This document shows, piece after piece, positions 1 through 7,506 of a stretch of DNA of 22,548 bases. This DNA is from Chloroflexota bacterium (GTDB taxonomy: Bacteria > Chloroflexota > Ktedonobacteria > Ktedonobacterales > Ktedonobacteraceae), in contig CADDZH010000088.1 in the NCBI GenBank assembly GCA_902812455.1, positions 1 to 22,548 on the forward strand, written 5' to 3'. Numbering within the stretch: position 1 is the stretch's first letter; the number at the start of each line of letters is the position of its first letter. The notes beneath the pieces were generated by a model. The model had not been told where the DNA came from. It ran no database searches and saw nothing but the letters and a program-made list of their open reading frames with translations. A program made the position numbers and the translations under genes.

Positions 1-1
1 C

Positions 2-7
2 TATAAT
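2..7 (+). promoter_or_regulatory. -10 hexamer of a probable promoter for the NB-ARC/TPR gene
   Basis: A perfect TATAAT lies at the very start of the window, 41 bp before the ATG at 49. The matching -35 box would lie outside the window, so the promoter cannot be confirmed. A GAGGAAG ribosome binding site follows at 34-40. Confidence 0.4.
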
Positions 8-48
8 CACATCAACCGGTACAACAGACAGTTGAGGAAGATGACAAC

Positions 49-2388
49 ATGCAGCAAGCTCACCAACAACAATCAAAATGGCCCACCTGGTTGACCTGGT
101 TGCGCATCGCTGGCTTTATTGTCGCCTTGCTCATCGTTATTGCAGGTATCATTATCTGGGTATTTGCCCAGGGTTTTCTGGCTACCCTGCTTGGCAAGAT
201 TATCACCGGGGTTGGTATTCTCCTCACCTTGTTGCAATTCATACCTGTGTTCTTCTCCCACAAATCACCAGACCCTGCTCCTCCTCAGCACCCCGTTCCG
301 CCTCCTCCAATCCCACCGATCCACATTCACAATTATATTCCACCATCTCAACCACAGGTAACCCAACCATCTTCCGTTTCACAACCATCTCCCACACCTG
401 CTTCTCCTGTCGTCGAACCGCCCGCGCCCCCTGCCGGCAACCTTTCCCTCCGCACTTCGCCACCGCCCACCGGCTCGCGCCATATTCAGCCGCGCACGGT
501 TGCTGTCAACGAGGTCTACAATATGCTTATTGACCCAAACGCTTTGGCAGTGGCGCTCTGCGGCATTGGCGGCATCGGCAAGTCAACCCTCGCCTCGCTT
601 GTCTACAAGTATGCTGAGCAAGAGCGCCGCGCAGGCAGGGAACCGTTTCGTAACGAATCAATCTGGCTCAGGATCAATGCAAACACCACCTTTTCTGAAC
701 TGGCAGCCAACATCTTTGCTGCTAGCGGTAAACCCATGCCCGATTTGTCCAATACCCCTTTACAAAACCAGGCCTTCGCCGTCTTCAATGCCCTCAATAC
801 TGCCGATCCGCCCCGCCTGATTGTCCTCGACCAGTTCGAGAACTTCCTCGATGATCAGGGGTGGCCCTTAGCGGCCAGCGCCGGTGTTGGCGAATTCCTC
901 GATGTTCTAAACAGCCAGTCGTGCACCTCTCGCATTTTGCTGACCAGCCGCCCGCGCCCTCACGGCACCCATGATGACGATCCTGCCGCGCTATCCATCT
1001 ATCGCGTTGGCGGTCTCAACGAGCAAGAAGGCGCCGCGTATTTACGTAGTTTTGATGATGTTAAGGCCACAGAAGCCGATCTCTATGAAGCCGTCAGGCG
1101 TTGCCAGGGACATGCCCTCTCGCTGAAATTCATCCATACGCTTTTGGAAACGCATAAGATCAGCCTCTCAACTTTGCTCACAGATCCCGATTATCAGCAG
1201 CTCTGGCACGGTCGCATCGCCACGAATTTGCTCGACGACATCTTCAAAAATCTGCCTGCCCAATCGCAGCAGTTGCTGTGTGCCTTTTCCGTCTATCGCG
1301 AGGCAGTACCTATTGAGGCAGCTCTTGCCATCGTTGATAGCGTCCCGAAGCTCCAGGCCCTCGAGATTCTGGACAGCCTGCTATCGCAACATCTTATCCA
1401 GAGTTCTAATGGCTTGTACGAACTTCATCCTATCGTGGCTGATTATGCACACGATTATCTTGCCAGGAGTGTGACACATGCTAGCAATGCACTGCAAGAA
1501 GCGCATGCGAAAGCAGCGCAGTACTATCTACAGATTGTGTCTGCAAAACGCTCTGCCGGAGGGTTGACGAGCATCACTGGCGTGCAGCCATTGATCGAGG
1601 CTGTGTGGCAATTGTGCCAGGCGGGCAAATACCAGGAAGCCTATCAATTGATGGATGATGAGTATCTCTTTGGGAAGCTCAGACTTTGGGGCGCGAATAC
1701 CGATCTCCTGGAGCTTTGCCAGCTTTTACTCAACAGCAACTGGCAATGGATGCCGCAGCAAAAAGCGCTCATCGTTAGCTATATTGCTTCTGTATCGAAT
1801 GTTCTGGGCCAGAAGCAGCAGGCCCTGAACTACTACGAGCAGGCTCTGCGCATCATGCGGGAAGTAGGCGACCGCCCAGGCGAAGGCACGACCCTCAACA
1901 ACCTGGGGCATGTGTACGATGACCTGGGCCAGAAACCGAAAGCCCTGGACTACTACGAGCAGGCCTTGCGCCTCCGGCGGGAAGTAGGCGACCGCCCAGG
2001 TGAAGGCACCACCCTCAACAACCTGGGCGGTGTGTACAGTGATTTAGGGCAGAAGCAAAAGGCGTTGGAGTACTATGAGCAGGCTTTGGGCATCCGGCGA
2101 GAAGTAGGCGACCGATATGGTGAAAGCACGACACTCCACAATATCGGAACAATATATTTTGACCAACACCGTTATGATGTCGCACTTGCCTGCTTTTTGC
2201 TGGCAAGATCAATTTTCGAGCAGGTGCAAAGCCCTGATGTTGATGATGAAGTGCAATGGATAGCCTATTTACGCCAGCAAATAGGGGAAGAACAGTTTGC
2301 AGCTCTGCTTGCCGAGGTTGAACCCAGGGCAGAGCAGGTTGTGGAGGAAGCGTTGCGGGAAGGTCTGGGTGATCACGATGGTGGTTGA
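49..2388 (+). CDS. Membrane-anchored NB-ARC (STAND) ATPase with C-terminal TPR repeats
   Basis: This is a 779-aa protein. Residues 17-40 and about 47-70 form two hydrophobic helices, and residues 74-135 are a Pro-rich spacer. An NTPase core follows: Walker A GIGGIGKST at 172-180, Walker B LIVLDQFE at 257-264, and an arginine-bearing RILLTSRPRP motif at 295-304. A winged-helix-like region and degenerate helical repeats come next. Three near-identical 40-residue TPR units (LGQKxxALxYYEQAL..REVGDR.GE.TTLxN) cover residues 586-705. STAND proteins are known as ligand-triggered switches in which the sensor repeats release an ATP-gated core. No effector domain such as a protease, TIR or nuclease is visible, so the output is unknown. 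The membrane anchor suggests the protein sits on the inner face of the membrane. The start is supported by GAGGAAG upstream. The family call is secure; the function is inference. Confidence 0.88.
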   Translation: MQQAHQQQSKWPTWLTWLRIAGFIVALLIVIAGIIIWVFAQGFLATLLGKIITGVGILLTLLQFIPVFFSHKSPDPAPPQHPVPPPPIPPIHIHNYIPPSQPQVTQPSSVSQPSPTPASPVVEPPAPPAGNLSLRTSPPPTGSRHIQPRTVAVNEVYNMLIDPNALAVALCGIGGIGKSTLASLVYKYAEQERRAGREPFRNESIWLRINANTTFSELAANIFAASGKPMPDLSNTPLQNQAFAVFNALNTADPPRLIVLDQFENFLDDQGWPLAASAGVGEFLDVLNSQSCTSRILLTSRPRPHGTHDDDPAALSIYRVGGLNEQEGAAYLRSFDDVKATEADLYEAVRRCQGHALSLKFIHTLLETHKISLSTLLTDPDYQQLWHGRIATNLLDDIFKNLPAQSQQLLCAFSVYREAVPIEAALAIVDSVPKLQALEILDSLLSQHLIQSSNGLYELHPIVADYAHDYLARSVTHASNALQEAHAKAAQYYLQIVSAKRSAGGLTSITGVQPLIEAVWQLCQAGKYQEAYQLMDDEYLFGKLRLWGANTDLLELCQLLLNSNWQWMPQQKALIVSYIASVSNVLGQKQQALNYYEQALRIMREVGDRPGEGTTLNNLGHVYDDLGQKPKALDYYEQALRLRREVGDRPGEGTTLNNLGGVYSDLGQKQKALEYYEQALGIRREVGDRYGESTTLHNIGTIYFDQHRYDVALACFLLARSIFEQVQSPDVDDEVQWIAYLRQQIGEEQFAALLAEVEPRAEQVVEEALREGLGDHDGG
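1804..2163 (+). repeat. Three 120-bp tandem repeats encoding TPR units
   Basis: Units start at 1804, 1924 and 2044 and each encodes 40 residues. They are highly similar at the DNA level as well as in protein: blocks such as GAAGTAGGCGACCGCCCAGG are shared by units 1 and 2. This points to recent duplication or conversion and to a repeat number that can vary between strains. Confidence 0.85.
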
Positions 2389-2898
2389 GTTCATTTACAC
2401 AACTCTGTTGGCAAATGCGAGTATGAGGCGAAACGGGCGAGAAACTATAGCAGAGGCAAGCTCTGCCACTACAATACCATCCCTCGGCCCGCGCAGCCCT
2501 ACCATAGTAGGGACAGGGCTTGTCCCTGTCCTGGCGGCTACCTTGTCCCTGTCCTGGCGGTTACCTTGTCCCTGTCCTTGCTACGGCGCCGATACTTTTA
2601 TGGCCCTCATGGTCGCCCGTCCGTTCCCCATCATTGTCGGGCTGCCGGGTGAGCCCTTGTGGTCGCCCGTCTGCTTCCTCTATTCCTCGCGGATCATGCG
2701 GGTCTTGCGCTTACCCTCCTCTTCTCCCCCATATAACCAATGCCCACAATCCTCTACAATGCCTCCCCATGCGCAGCCGTCCTTGTAGTGGCAGAGCTTG
2801 CCTCTGCCATAGCACCACCCGCCTCTGCCATCGCATCACCCTCATTGCTGCCATAGCACCACCCTCCTCTGCCATCGCCCCAGCCTACTATGTTACTC
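2389..2898. repeat. Repeat-rich intergenic region with a 25-bp inverted repeat pair
   Basis: No credible gene is present here. A perfect 25-bp inverted repeat lies at 2450-2474 and 2783-2807 (core GCAGAGGCAAGCTCTGCC). Between the arms is a GGGACAGGGCTTGTCCC hairpin (about 2510-2526), a 23-bp tandem repeat (TTGTCCCTGTCCTGGCGG...) at 2520-2565 with a partial third copy, and TGGTCGCCCGTC twice, 50 bp apart (2610 and 2660). After 2807 come degenerate copies of CCTCTGCCATMGCAYCACCC. Open frames across this stretch follow the repeats and lack coding features. Confidence 0.7.
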
Positions 2899-2926
2899 TT
2901 GATTCCTTGACAGCATCTCGTATCAT
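2899..2926 (+). promoter_or_regulatory. Candidate sigma70 promoter of the DUF4139 gene
   Basis: TTGATT (2899-2904) and TATCAT (2921-2926) are separated by 16 bp. Transcription would begin near 2933, which leaves a short leader with the AAAGGAG ribosome binding site before the ATG at 2968. The call rests on motif matching only. Confidence 0.4.
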
Positions 2927-2967
2927 GGTAGAGCATTATGATCTATTCAATAAAAGGAGAGCACACC

Positions 2968-4602
2968 ATGATCGATCTCGACGCGCCTGTGACAGAAGTA
3001 ACCGTCTATGCCGACCGCGCCCTCGTCACCCGTAGCGGGAGTATTCGCCTTGAAGCAGGCGAACACGAACTGCGTATCAACGATCTCCCCAAATTTATTC
3101 GCGATTCCCTGCGAGCAGCAGGCCAGGGGCCCAAAGGAACGCGCATCCTCAACGTCGATGTCACCACCGCCTTCCATAGCCGGCCACCTGAACGCGAGAT
3201 ACAGCAGCTCCAGGATCAGCTCGACCAGTTGACACAGCAAAAACAATTATTGGAAGCCCGCCAGGCAGCGTTAAATGACCGGCGCCAGTGGCTTCGTGCT
3301 CTCGGTGAGCAATCCAGAGACTTTGCCAGGGGACTAGCCAGGGGGCAGATGAAGCCCCAGGATTGCGCGGATTTCTTTCGTTTCGCCGCCGAACAGGCCC
3401 TGCAGGATGCTGAGGCTGCCCAGGCTTTAGATCTCCAGTTGAAGCAAGTGCAGCAGGATATCGACGCCAAAATGCGTGAACTTGCTCGTAAACAGGGCCG
3501 CGCCCAACCTGATCGCCTGGCAGCTATAGTAACCATCGAGCTGGCAGAAGCAGGGAATGTTGCGCTAGAAATATCCTACCTGGTCATGGGTGCCTCCTGG
3601 CATCCACAGTATGACGTGCGAGTGCAGATGGCAGGCGATGATAGCAGGGGAGAAGTTGAACTGGCCTACACCGGCGTGGTACAGCAATCCACCGGTGAAC
3701 CCTGGGGGAATGTGCATCTTTCGCTTTCTACCGCTCGTCCAAGCTTAGCTGCCATCTTACCAGAGCTTGAACCCTGGTATTTGAACGTCTATACTCCCAT
3801 GCCTGTGCCTATGGCGGCTGCTCCACGGGCTGCGGCTGCCAGGGGAGCATATCCTTTTGCAGCGCCTCAACAATCGGTTGTGATGCCTGCTTCTGTCTCT
3901 TCAGACGCGGCAGTTATTGGGGCGACTCCCCCCGAAATGCCTGTAGTGACAACCGTTGCTACAGCTACTGTTGAGCAGACGGGCACGGCACTCGTCTTCC
4001 GCGTTGGTCGCTCGGTCGATATCCCATCGGATAACTCTCCCCATAAGACCACCATCGCTCGCGATCGCCTGCCCTGCACATTCGATTATGTGAGCGCTCC
4101 GACTATCGAGGAAAGCGTCCACCTGCGAGCAGCCATTGTCAATACCACTGAGCGCGTATTACTAAGCGGCGATGCCAGTATTTTCTTGAGTGGCGAATAT
4201 GTTGGAACCACAAAGATCAAGGCGACAGCCCCTTCCGAAACATTCAAAATATTCCTGGGCCTCGACGATGGCATCAAGGTGAAGCGCGAGCTGATCGAAC
4301 GCAATGTCGATAAAGGCAGCGTGCTGCAAAGCGGTATCCGCCGCATTACCTACGCATATCGCATTACCGTCCACAACTATGCTCAGTCAATCAGGGACAT
4401 CGTGATCCGCGATCGCTTGCCTGTATCGCAACATGAGAAGGTCAAGGTCAAAATACAGCACATCCAGCCCCAGCCCAGGGATCATACAAAGCTGGAACTT
4501 GTTGTCTGGCAATTTGCCCTTGCACCCAATGCAGAACAAAAGATCGAATACCAGTTCGTCGTCGAGCATCCACAAGACATGAAAGTCACCGGCCTGCCGT
4601 AG
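2968..4602 (+). CDS. DUF4139 / mucoidy-inhibitor MuiA-like protein
   Basis: This is a 544-aa protein. The N-terminus (VTEVTVYADRALVTRSG, about residues 6-22) is typical of the DUF4140 domain that precedes DUF4139. Long Gln/Ala/Arg-rich helices at about 70-105 and 150-185 look like a coiled coil. The C-terminal two thirds is beta-rich, with YLVMGASWHPQYDVR, VHLSLSTARP and the YRITVHNY-IRDIVIRDRLPVS end typical of DUF4139. An Ala/Pro-rich loop of about 70 residues interrupts it near 275-345. The family has no settled biochemical function. A start at 2938 is possible, but AAAGGAG at 2953-2959 favours 2968. The TAG stop overlaps the target-site duplication of a MITE. No signal peptide is seen, so a cytoplasmic location is likely. 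Confidence 0.85.
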   Translation: MIDLDAPVTEVTVYADRALVTRSGSIRLEAGEHELRINDLPKFIRDSLRAAGQGPKGTRILNVDVTTAFHSRPPEREIQQLQDQLDQLTQQKQLLEARQAALNDRRQWLRALGEQSRDFARGLARGQMKPQDCADFFRFAAEQALQDAEAAQALDLQLKQVQQDIDAKMRELARKQGRAQPDRLAAIVTIELAEAGNVALEISYLVMGASWHPQYDVRVQMAGDDSRGEVELAYTGVVQQSTGEPWGNVHLSLSTARPSLAAILPELEPWYLNVYTPMPVPMAAAPRAAAARGAYPFAAPQQSVVMPASVSSDAAVIGATPPEMPVVTTVATATVEQTGTALVFRVGRSVDIPSDNSPHKTTIARDRLPCTFDYVSAPTIEESVHLRAAIVNTTERVLLSGDASIFLSGEYVGTTKIKATAPSETFKIFLGLDDGIKVKRELIERNVDKGSVLQSGIRRITYAYRITVHNYAQSIRDIVIRDRLPVSQHEKVKVKIQHIQPQPRDHTKLELVVWQFALAPNAEQKIEYQFVVEHPQDMKVTGLP

Positions 4603-4604
4603 TA

Positions 4605-4691
4605 GTCCGTCAAGCTTGATGTGACCGAGAACATGTCGTGGCCTCCCTTGTGGGGGCCAGGCTTTCACCCACCACTTGAAGTTTGACGGAC
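4605..4691. mobile_element. 87-bp MITE-like element with terminal inverted repeats and TAGTA duplication
   Basis: The termini GTCCGTCAAGCTT (4605) and, inverted, GTCCGTCAAACTT (ending 4691) match at 12 of 13 positions. The flanks are TAGTA on both sides (4600-4604 and 4692-4696), as expected of a 5-bp target-site duplication. The interior holds an imperfect GGCCTCCC/GGGGGCC hairpin. No coding capacity is present. The parent transposase was not identified. Confidence 0.65.
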
Positions 4692-4733
4692 TAGTAGGTT
4701 CCCGATTTGCCGCACCCCATCGCCAGCATCCAT

Positions 4734-4763
4734 TTGACATTGCCAATGCGCTCATACTACAAT
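4734..4763 (+). promoter_or_regulatory. Strong sigma70-type promoter for the small membrane protein
   Basis: A consensus TTGACA (4734-4739) and TACAAT (4758-4763) are separated by 18 bp. Transcription would begin near 4770, just before the 26-bp palindrome, leaving a leader of about 110 nt to the ATG at 4882. Confidence 0.6.
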
Positions 4764-4774
4764 GGAATCAGCAA

Positions 4775-4800
4775 GCAGCCAACGGTATACCGTTGGCTGC
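4775..4800. promoter_or_regulatory. Perfect 26-bp palindrome in the promoter/leader region
   Basis: The half-site GCAGCCAACGGTA is followed immediately by its exact reverse complement, with no loop. It begins about 5 bp after the predicted transcription start. It could be an operator for a dimeric repressor or a strong leader hairpin, or simply a dispersed palindromic repeat. Confidence 0.6.
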
Positions 4801-4815
4801 CCTTAATCAAGAGGG

Positions 4816-4859
4816 TAGGGGGCGAGGCTTCGCCACCGGCCACCCTCGCCCTGGCTACA
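4816..4859. repeat. Dispersed GGGCGAGG...CCTCGCCC hairpin repeat
   Basis: GTAG-gg-GGGCGAGG pairs with CCTCGCCC-tgg-CTAC around a CTTCGCCACCGGCC interior. It lies in the presumed leader of the downstream gene and looks like the extragenic palindromes elsewhere in the window. Confidence 0.5.
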
Positions 4860-4881
4860 CCGCTAGAAAGGTTTTTTCAAA

Positions 4882-5205
4882 ATGGAAATGTTACGTGAAG
4901 CTGTCCCATTTCTCGTTGGTCTTGTATTTCCGCCAGTACTTATGGCCCTCATGCGCCTGGTTGGCTCAGGCCGGTTTAAAATTCCCACCACCTTTGTCGC
5001 AGCCCTGATTATCGGCTCCTGCATCAGCCTGTTGATGGGCGAGCTATTCGATGCACTGCCAGGCGCCATCATGGCAATCATCATCGACACTTCGCTCGTT
5101 TACACGGGCTCGCAGCTCGCCTACCATATTTTCTGGAAACCAGTCGTGTTTAGCCGCTTCCAGCGCGCTGTCCCATCTGAGATGCAGCGCGAACCAAACA
5201 TGTAG
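4882..5205 (+). CDS. Small integral membrane protein, function unknown
   Basis: The protein is 107 aa with three likely membrane helices at about residues 6-26, 34-56 and 60-84. A short basic C-terminus follows (FWKPVVFSRFQRAVPSEMQREPN). I recognise no family. An AAAGG site at 4866-4870 lies 11 nt before the ATG. The gene has its own promoter (4734-4763) and a leader carrying two palindromes, so it may be regulated on its own. Codon use and the clean hydrophobic pattern support a real gene. The stop abuts a GGGCGCAAT/ATTGCGCCC hairpin. Confidence 0.65.
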   Translation: MEMLREAVPFLVGLVFPPVLMALMRLVGSGRFKIPTTFVAALIIGSCISLLMGELFDALPGAIMAIIIDTSLVYTGSQLAYHIFWKPVVFSRFQRAVPSEMQREPNM

Positions 5206-5227
5206 GGGCGCAATGAATTGCGCCCAT
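5206..5227. repeat. Palindrome between convergent genes
   Basis: GGGCGCAAT-ga-ATTGCGCCC is a 9-bp perfect stem directly after the stop of the small membrane protein gene and before the 3' end of the DinB gene. There is no good T-tract. It could act as a weak bidirectional terminator but looks like a dispersed palindromic repeat. Confidence 0.5.
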
Positions 5228-5261
5228 TTCCCCCTTGTCGCCATTGACTACAGCGCGCCCA

Positions 5262-5756
5262 TTATAACTGTTTAACTACGAATTGGTGGGTTATTTCCAT
5301 GTGCCCAACATGCAATGCCGTGTGATCCAGCATGTGCAATAATAGCCAGCGCACGCTTTTTGGCTCGCCCACCCAGTTGCCTGCATGGCGCTCGCGCATC
5401 TCTTCGAGTTGTTCAGGCGTAATACTGTTGAGAATATCCTCAACATAGGTTTGCGCTTCATTCAGTAGTTCAATAGCCCGCTCCGGGCTTTCTCCGACTG
5501 TCTCGAGGCCGCTATTGCCATTACGCATCTCTGGATAGTCTGGAGGTGGCTGGCCTGCAATGTTCGCTGCAATGCTCATGGAAACGAACGCGATATGCAG
5601 GGCTATACCATAAAGCGAATTGCTAGCTTCGCTTTGCGCATCACCTTCAAGTGGCTTCCAGTTGAGTTGTTCTGTACTCAATCCTTCGACTAACTTTCGG
5701 GCTTCGCGGAAGTAATGTTCTAGCAATTCCCAGAGAGGTTTTATTTCGACCAGCAT
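5262..5756 (-). CDS. DinB-family four-helix-bundle protein
   Basis: The protein is 164 aa. The DinB/YfiT fold carries a metal-binding His triad, here best assigned to His54 (LHIAF) and to His145 and His149 (DHTALHVGH). The family includes thiol-S-transferases and many uncharacterised metal-binding proteins, so the substrate is unknown. An upstream in-frame start at 5804 exists, but GAGGAG lies 8 nt before the ATG at 5756, which favours the shorter form. The gene is convergent with the small membrane protein and monocistronic. Its upstream region contains a 72-bp inverted repeat. Confidence 0.8.
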   Translation of the reverse strand: MLVEIKPLWELLEHYFREARKLVEGLSTEQLNWKPLEGDAQSEASNSLYGIALHIAFVSMSIAANIAGQPPPDYPEMRNGNSGLETVGESPERAIELLNEAQTYVEDILNSITPEQLEEMRERHAGNWVGEPKSVRWLLLHMLDHTALHVGHMEITHQFVVKQL

Positions 5757-5818
5757 ATCCCTGCTCCTCTTATCCCTGATACTTATATTATTTATAATGC
5801 GCATTATGAACCTTATTG

Positions 5819-5890
5819 CATGTCATCCTGAGCGAAGCGAAGGATCTCTGTCGATCGGCTCAGATGTTTCGCTTCGCTCAACATGACATG
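5819..5890. repeat. 72-bp inverted repeat of the CCTGAGCGAAGCGAAGG family
   Basis: The arms at 5819-5847 and 5862-5890 match inversely at 25 of 29 positions. Each arm also folds alone: ATCC(5825-5828)-13 nt-GGAT(5842-5845) on the left and ATGT(5864-5867)-13 nt-ACAT(5881-5884) on the right. The 13-nt interior (TGAGCGAAGCGAA) contains the mini-hairpin GCGAAGC. Confidence 0.8.
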
Positions 5891-6018
5891 GCCGGACTTT
5901 TCTGGCGATTGAGGAATTATCTTTCATTTGAACCTTGCCTAACAAATTATTGTATCATGTCCAGCTTATCAATCGTGTATTAAGCAAAGGCGGAAGTATT
6001 TTTTAGTACGAGGTTCAT

Positions 6019-6840
6019 ATGCGCGGCACAGCTCATTCCAATCGGCAAGGAATACAGGTGCCAGCCATCACAGCCGGGGGTGGGAATCGCTCGCGTGCCC
6101 GCAGGCTCCATTACGTCTGGATTGCCCTCTGGATTATTGGTTTGCTCATCTTTATTGCATCTGCTATTATCGTCCATAATCATCCGCAGCCGTACTCGTT
6201 TGATCTTGCTGCAACCCGGACTGTGCAAAGTATACATTACCCGCCACCGGTGCTCGCTATCATCAATTTTCCCAGCATGTTAAACAACCCTACTCCCTCG
6301 GAGATAGCCCTGGCCCTCTGGCTAGTTGGCCTCCTACTGGTTGGCATCATCCGTTCTCTGCGCAAGTTACCTGCTCTCGCCTGGTTTCAAGCCGCTGTCT
6401 TTCTGGTAATAACCGTGACCTGCTCTGCCTTCTTGAACGTCCTGGTTGATGAGCTGGTTGCCCGTCCTCGTCCCAACGCGCATACCGAACATATCCATAT
6501 CTACACACCCATTGTGCCCTTTCCTACCTATCCCTCTGGGCATACTGAACACGACATTGCCTACTATGGCTTCTTGCTCTATCTCAGCTTCACGAAACCT
6601 GTTCGCGAATGGCGCTATCGCTGGATACTGATCCCATTTCAACTCTATGCCGTCTTCGACATCCTGGATATCGGCTACTCGCGTATCTATTTAGGCGATC
6701 ACTGGCTCACTGATGTTCTCGGTGGCTACCTGGAAGGCCTCCTTTATCTCTTTTTCTTCATTTTCCTGTATCGCCTCGTTACACATCTCCTGGCCCAATT
6801 GCGCGCAAAGCGAGAGCAGGCTAACAAGCAGCTTGTTTGA
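6019..6840 (+). CDS. PAP2-superfamily membrane phosphatase
   Basis: The protein is 273 aa with about six membrane helices, the first at residues 32-52. The three PAP2 signature motifs are recognisable: RPRPN at 149-153, PSGH at 172-175, and SRIYLGDHWLTD at 221-232 with the catalytic His228 and Asp232. In the first motif, KxxxxxxRP, the usual Lys is Asp144 (DELVARPRP), which is unusual. Family members remove phosphate from lipid pyrophosphates or phosphatidic-acid-like substrates at the membrane. The substrate here cannot be told. ACGAGG at 6008-6013 is a reasonable ribosome binding site. The C-terminus is basic and cytoplasmic (LRAKREQANK). Confidence 0.85.
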   Translation: MRGTAHSNRQGIQVPAITAGGGNRSRARRLHYVWIALWIIGLLIFIASAIIVHNHPQPYSFDLAATRTVQSIHYPPPVLAIINFPSMLNNPTPSEIALALWLVGLLLVGIIRSLRKLPALAWFQAAVFLVITVTCSAFLNVLVDELVARPRPNAHTEHIHIYTPIVPFPTYPSGHTEHDIAYYGFLLYLSFTKPVREWRYRWILIPFQLYAVFDILDIGYSRIYLGDHWLTDVLGGYLEGLLYLFFFIFLYRLVTHLLAQLRAKREQANKQLV

Positions 6841-6932
6841 ATATATTAATAGCTCTGCTGCGTGTAGATAGTGAATAGCAGGTTAGCGCTGCTAGGTTGT
6901 CTCTATTCTCAATCAGGAGGTTTATATAAATC

Positions 6933-7274
6933 ATGATCACACTTGGAACAGTGATCATCTGGATCATTATTGCTGCTATAGTTGGCTTTCTTGGGGAACT
7001 CATCGCCAGGCGCAGAGCGGCTGATGGCATTCTCGGGGCGATCATTCTAGGGTTTATTGCTATTCTGATCGTTGTTGGCGTCTTAGGCCTTCACATTCCT
7101 GGCGATCCAACGATCGCCGGGGTGCCAATCATCACCTCCATCATTGTCGCGGCTATTGTCGTTGCTATATGGAGCGCATTCGCCTATCGCAGAGTGCGGC
7201 CATACTATTCTCGCTACTACTATCGCCGGGGTGGCTATGCACGCCGCCCCCGCCGTCGCCGCTGGTTCTGGTGA
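6933..7274 (+). CDS. GlsB/YeaQ/YmgE-like small membrane protein
   Basis: The protein is 113 aa with three membrane helices at about residues 4-24, 32-53 and 65-85, and Gly-rich turns (GFLGELIARRR, DGILGAIILGFIA). This matches the transglycosylase-associated/YeaQ family, whose molecular role is unclear but which is often stress-induced. The C-terminus (residues 86-113) is an extra Arg/Tyr-rich tail (YYSRYYYRRGG..RRPRRRRWFW), probably cytoplasmic and able to bind anionic lipid or nucleic acid; this last point is inference. A strong AGGAGG lies 12 nt before the ATG. Confidence 0.78.
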   Translation: MITLGTVIIWIIIAAIVGFLGELIARRRAADGILGAIILGFIAILIVVGVLGLHIPGDPTIAGVPIITSIIVAAIVVAIWSAFAYRRVRPYYSRYYYRRGGYARRPRRRRWFW

Positions 7275-7364
7275 ATGCTGTCCGGATCGTCATATGGCCA
7301 GGACAACCGCAAGGATTGTCCTGGCACGTGTTTACCCAGTATTACTATGTTGCACGAAATACCC

Positions 7365-7393
7365 TTGTGCTTTGGCTCTAAATATGCTATTAT
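7365..7393 (+). promoter_or_regulatory. Candidate promoter for the low-complexity membrane protein
   Basis: TTGTGC (7365-7370) and TATTAT (7388-7393) are separated by 17 bp, about 115 bp before the ATG at 7507. This spot lies in the 230-bp gap after the GlsB-like gene. Confidence 0.4.
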
Positions 7394-7506
7394 TGAAAAC
7401 AACACAGTTTTTGTCATTCTATCCCGATCTCGATCATTCTTATTTTGGCACTGCGCCCTACCTTACAACACAACCACGCAGCCGAACAGAAAGGAAAGCA
7501 CACAGC

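Noticed and set aside
2297..2788. 163-aa and 171-aa plus-strand frames over the repeat block
   Set aside because: They translate tandem repeats, show no domain and have no start signals.
5819..5890. CRISPR-like array
   Set aside because: The repeats are inverted, few and not regularly spaced; no cas gene is present.
7144..7506. N-terminal extension of the low-complexity membrane protein to 7144
   Set aside because: It overlaps the GlsB-like gene and crosses a promoter-like region; the ribosome binding site before 7507 is clear.
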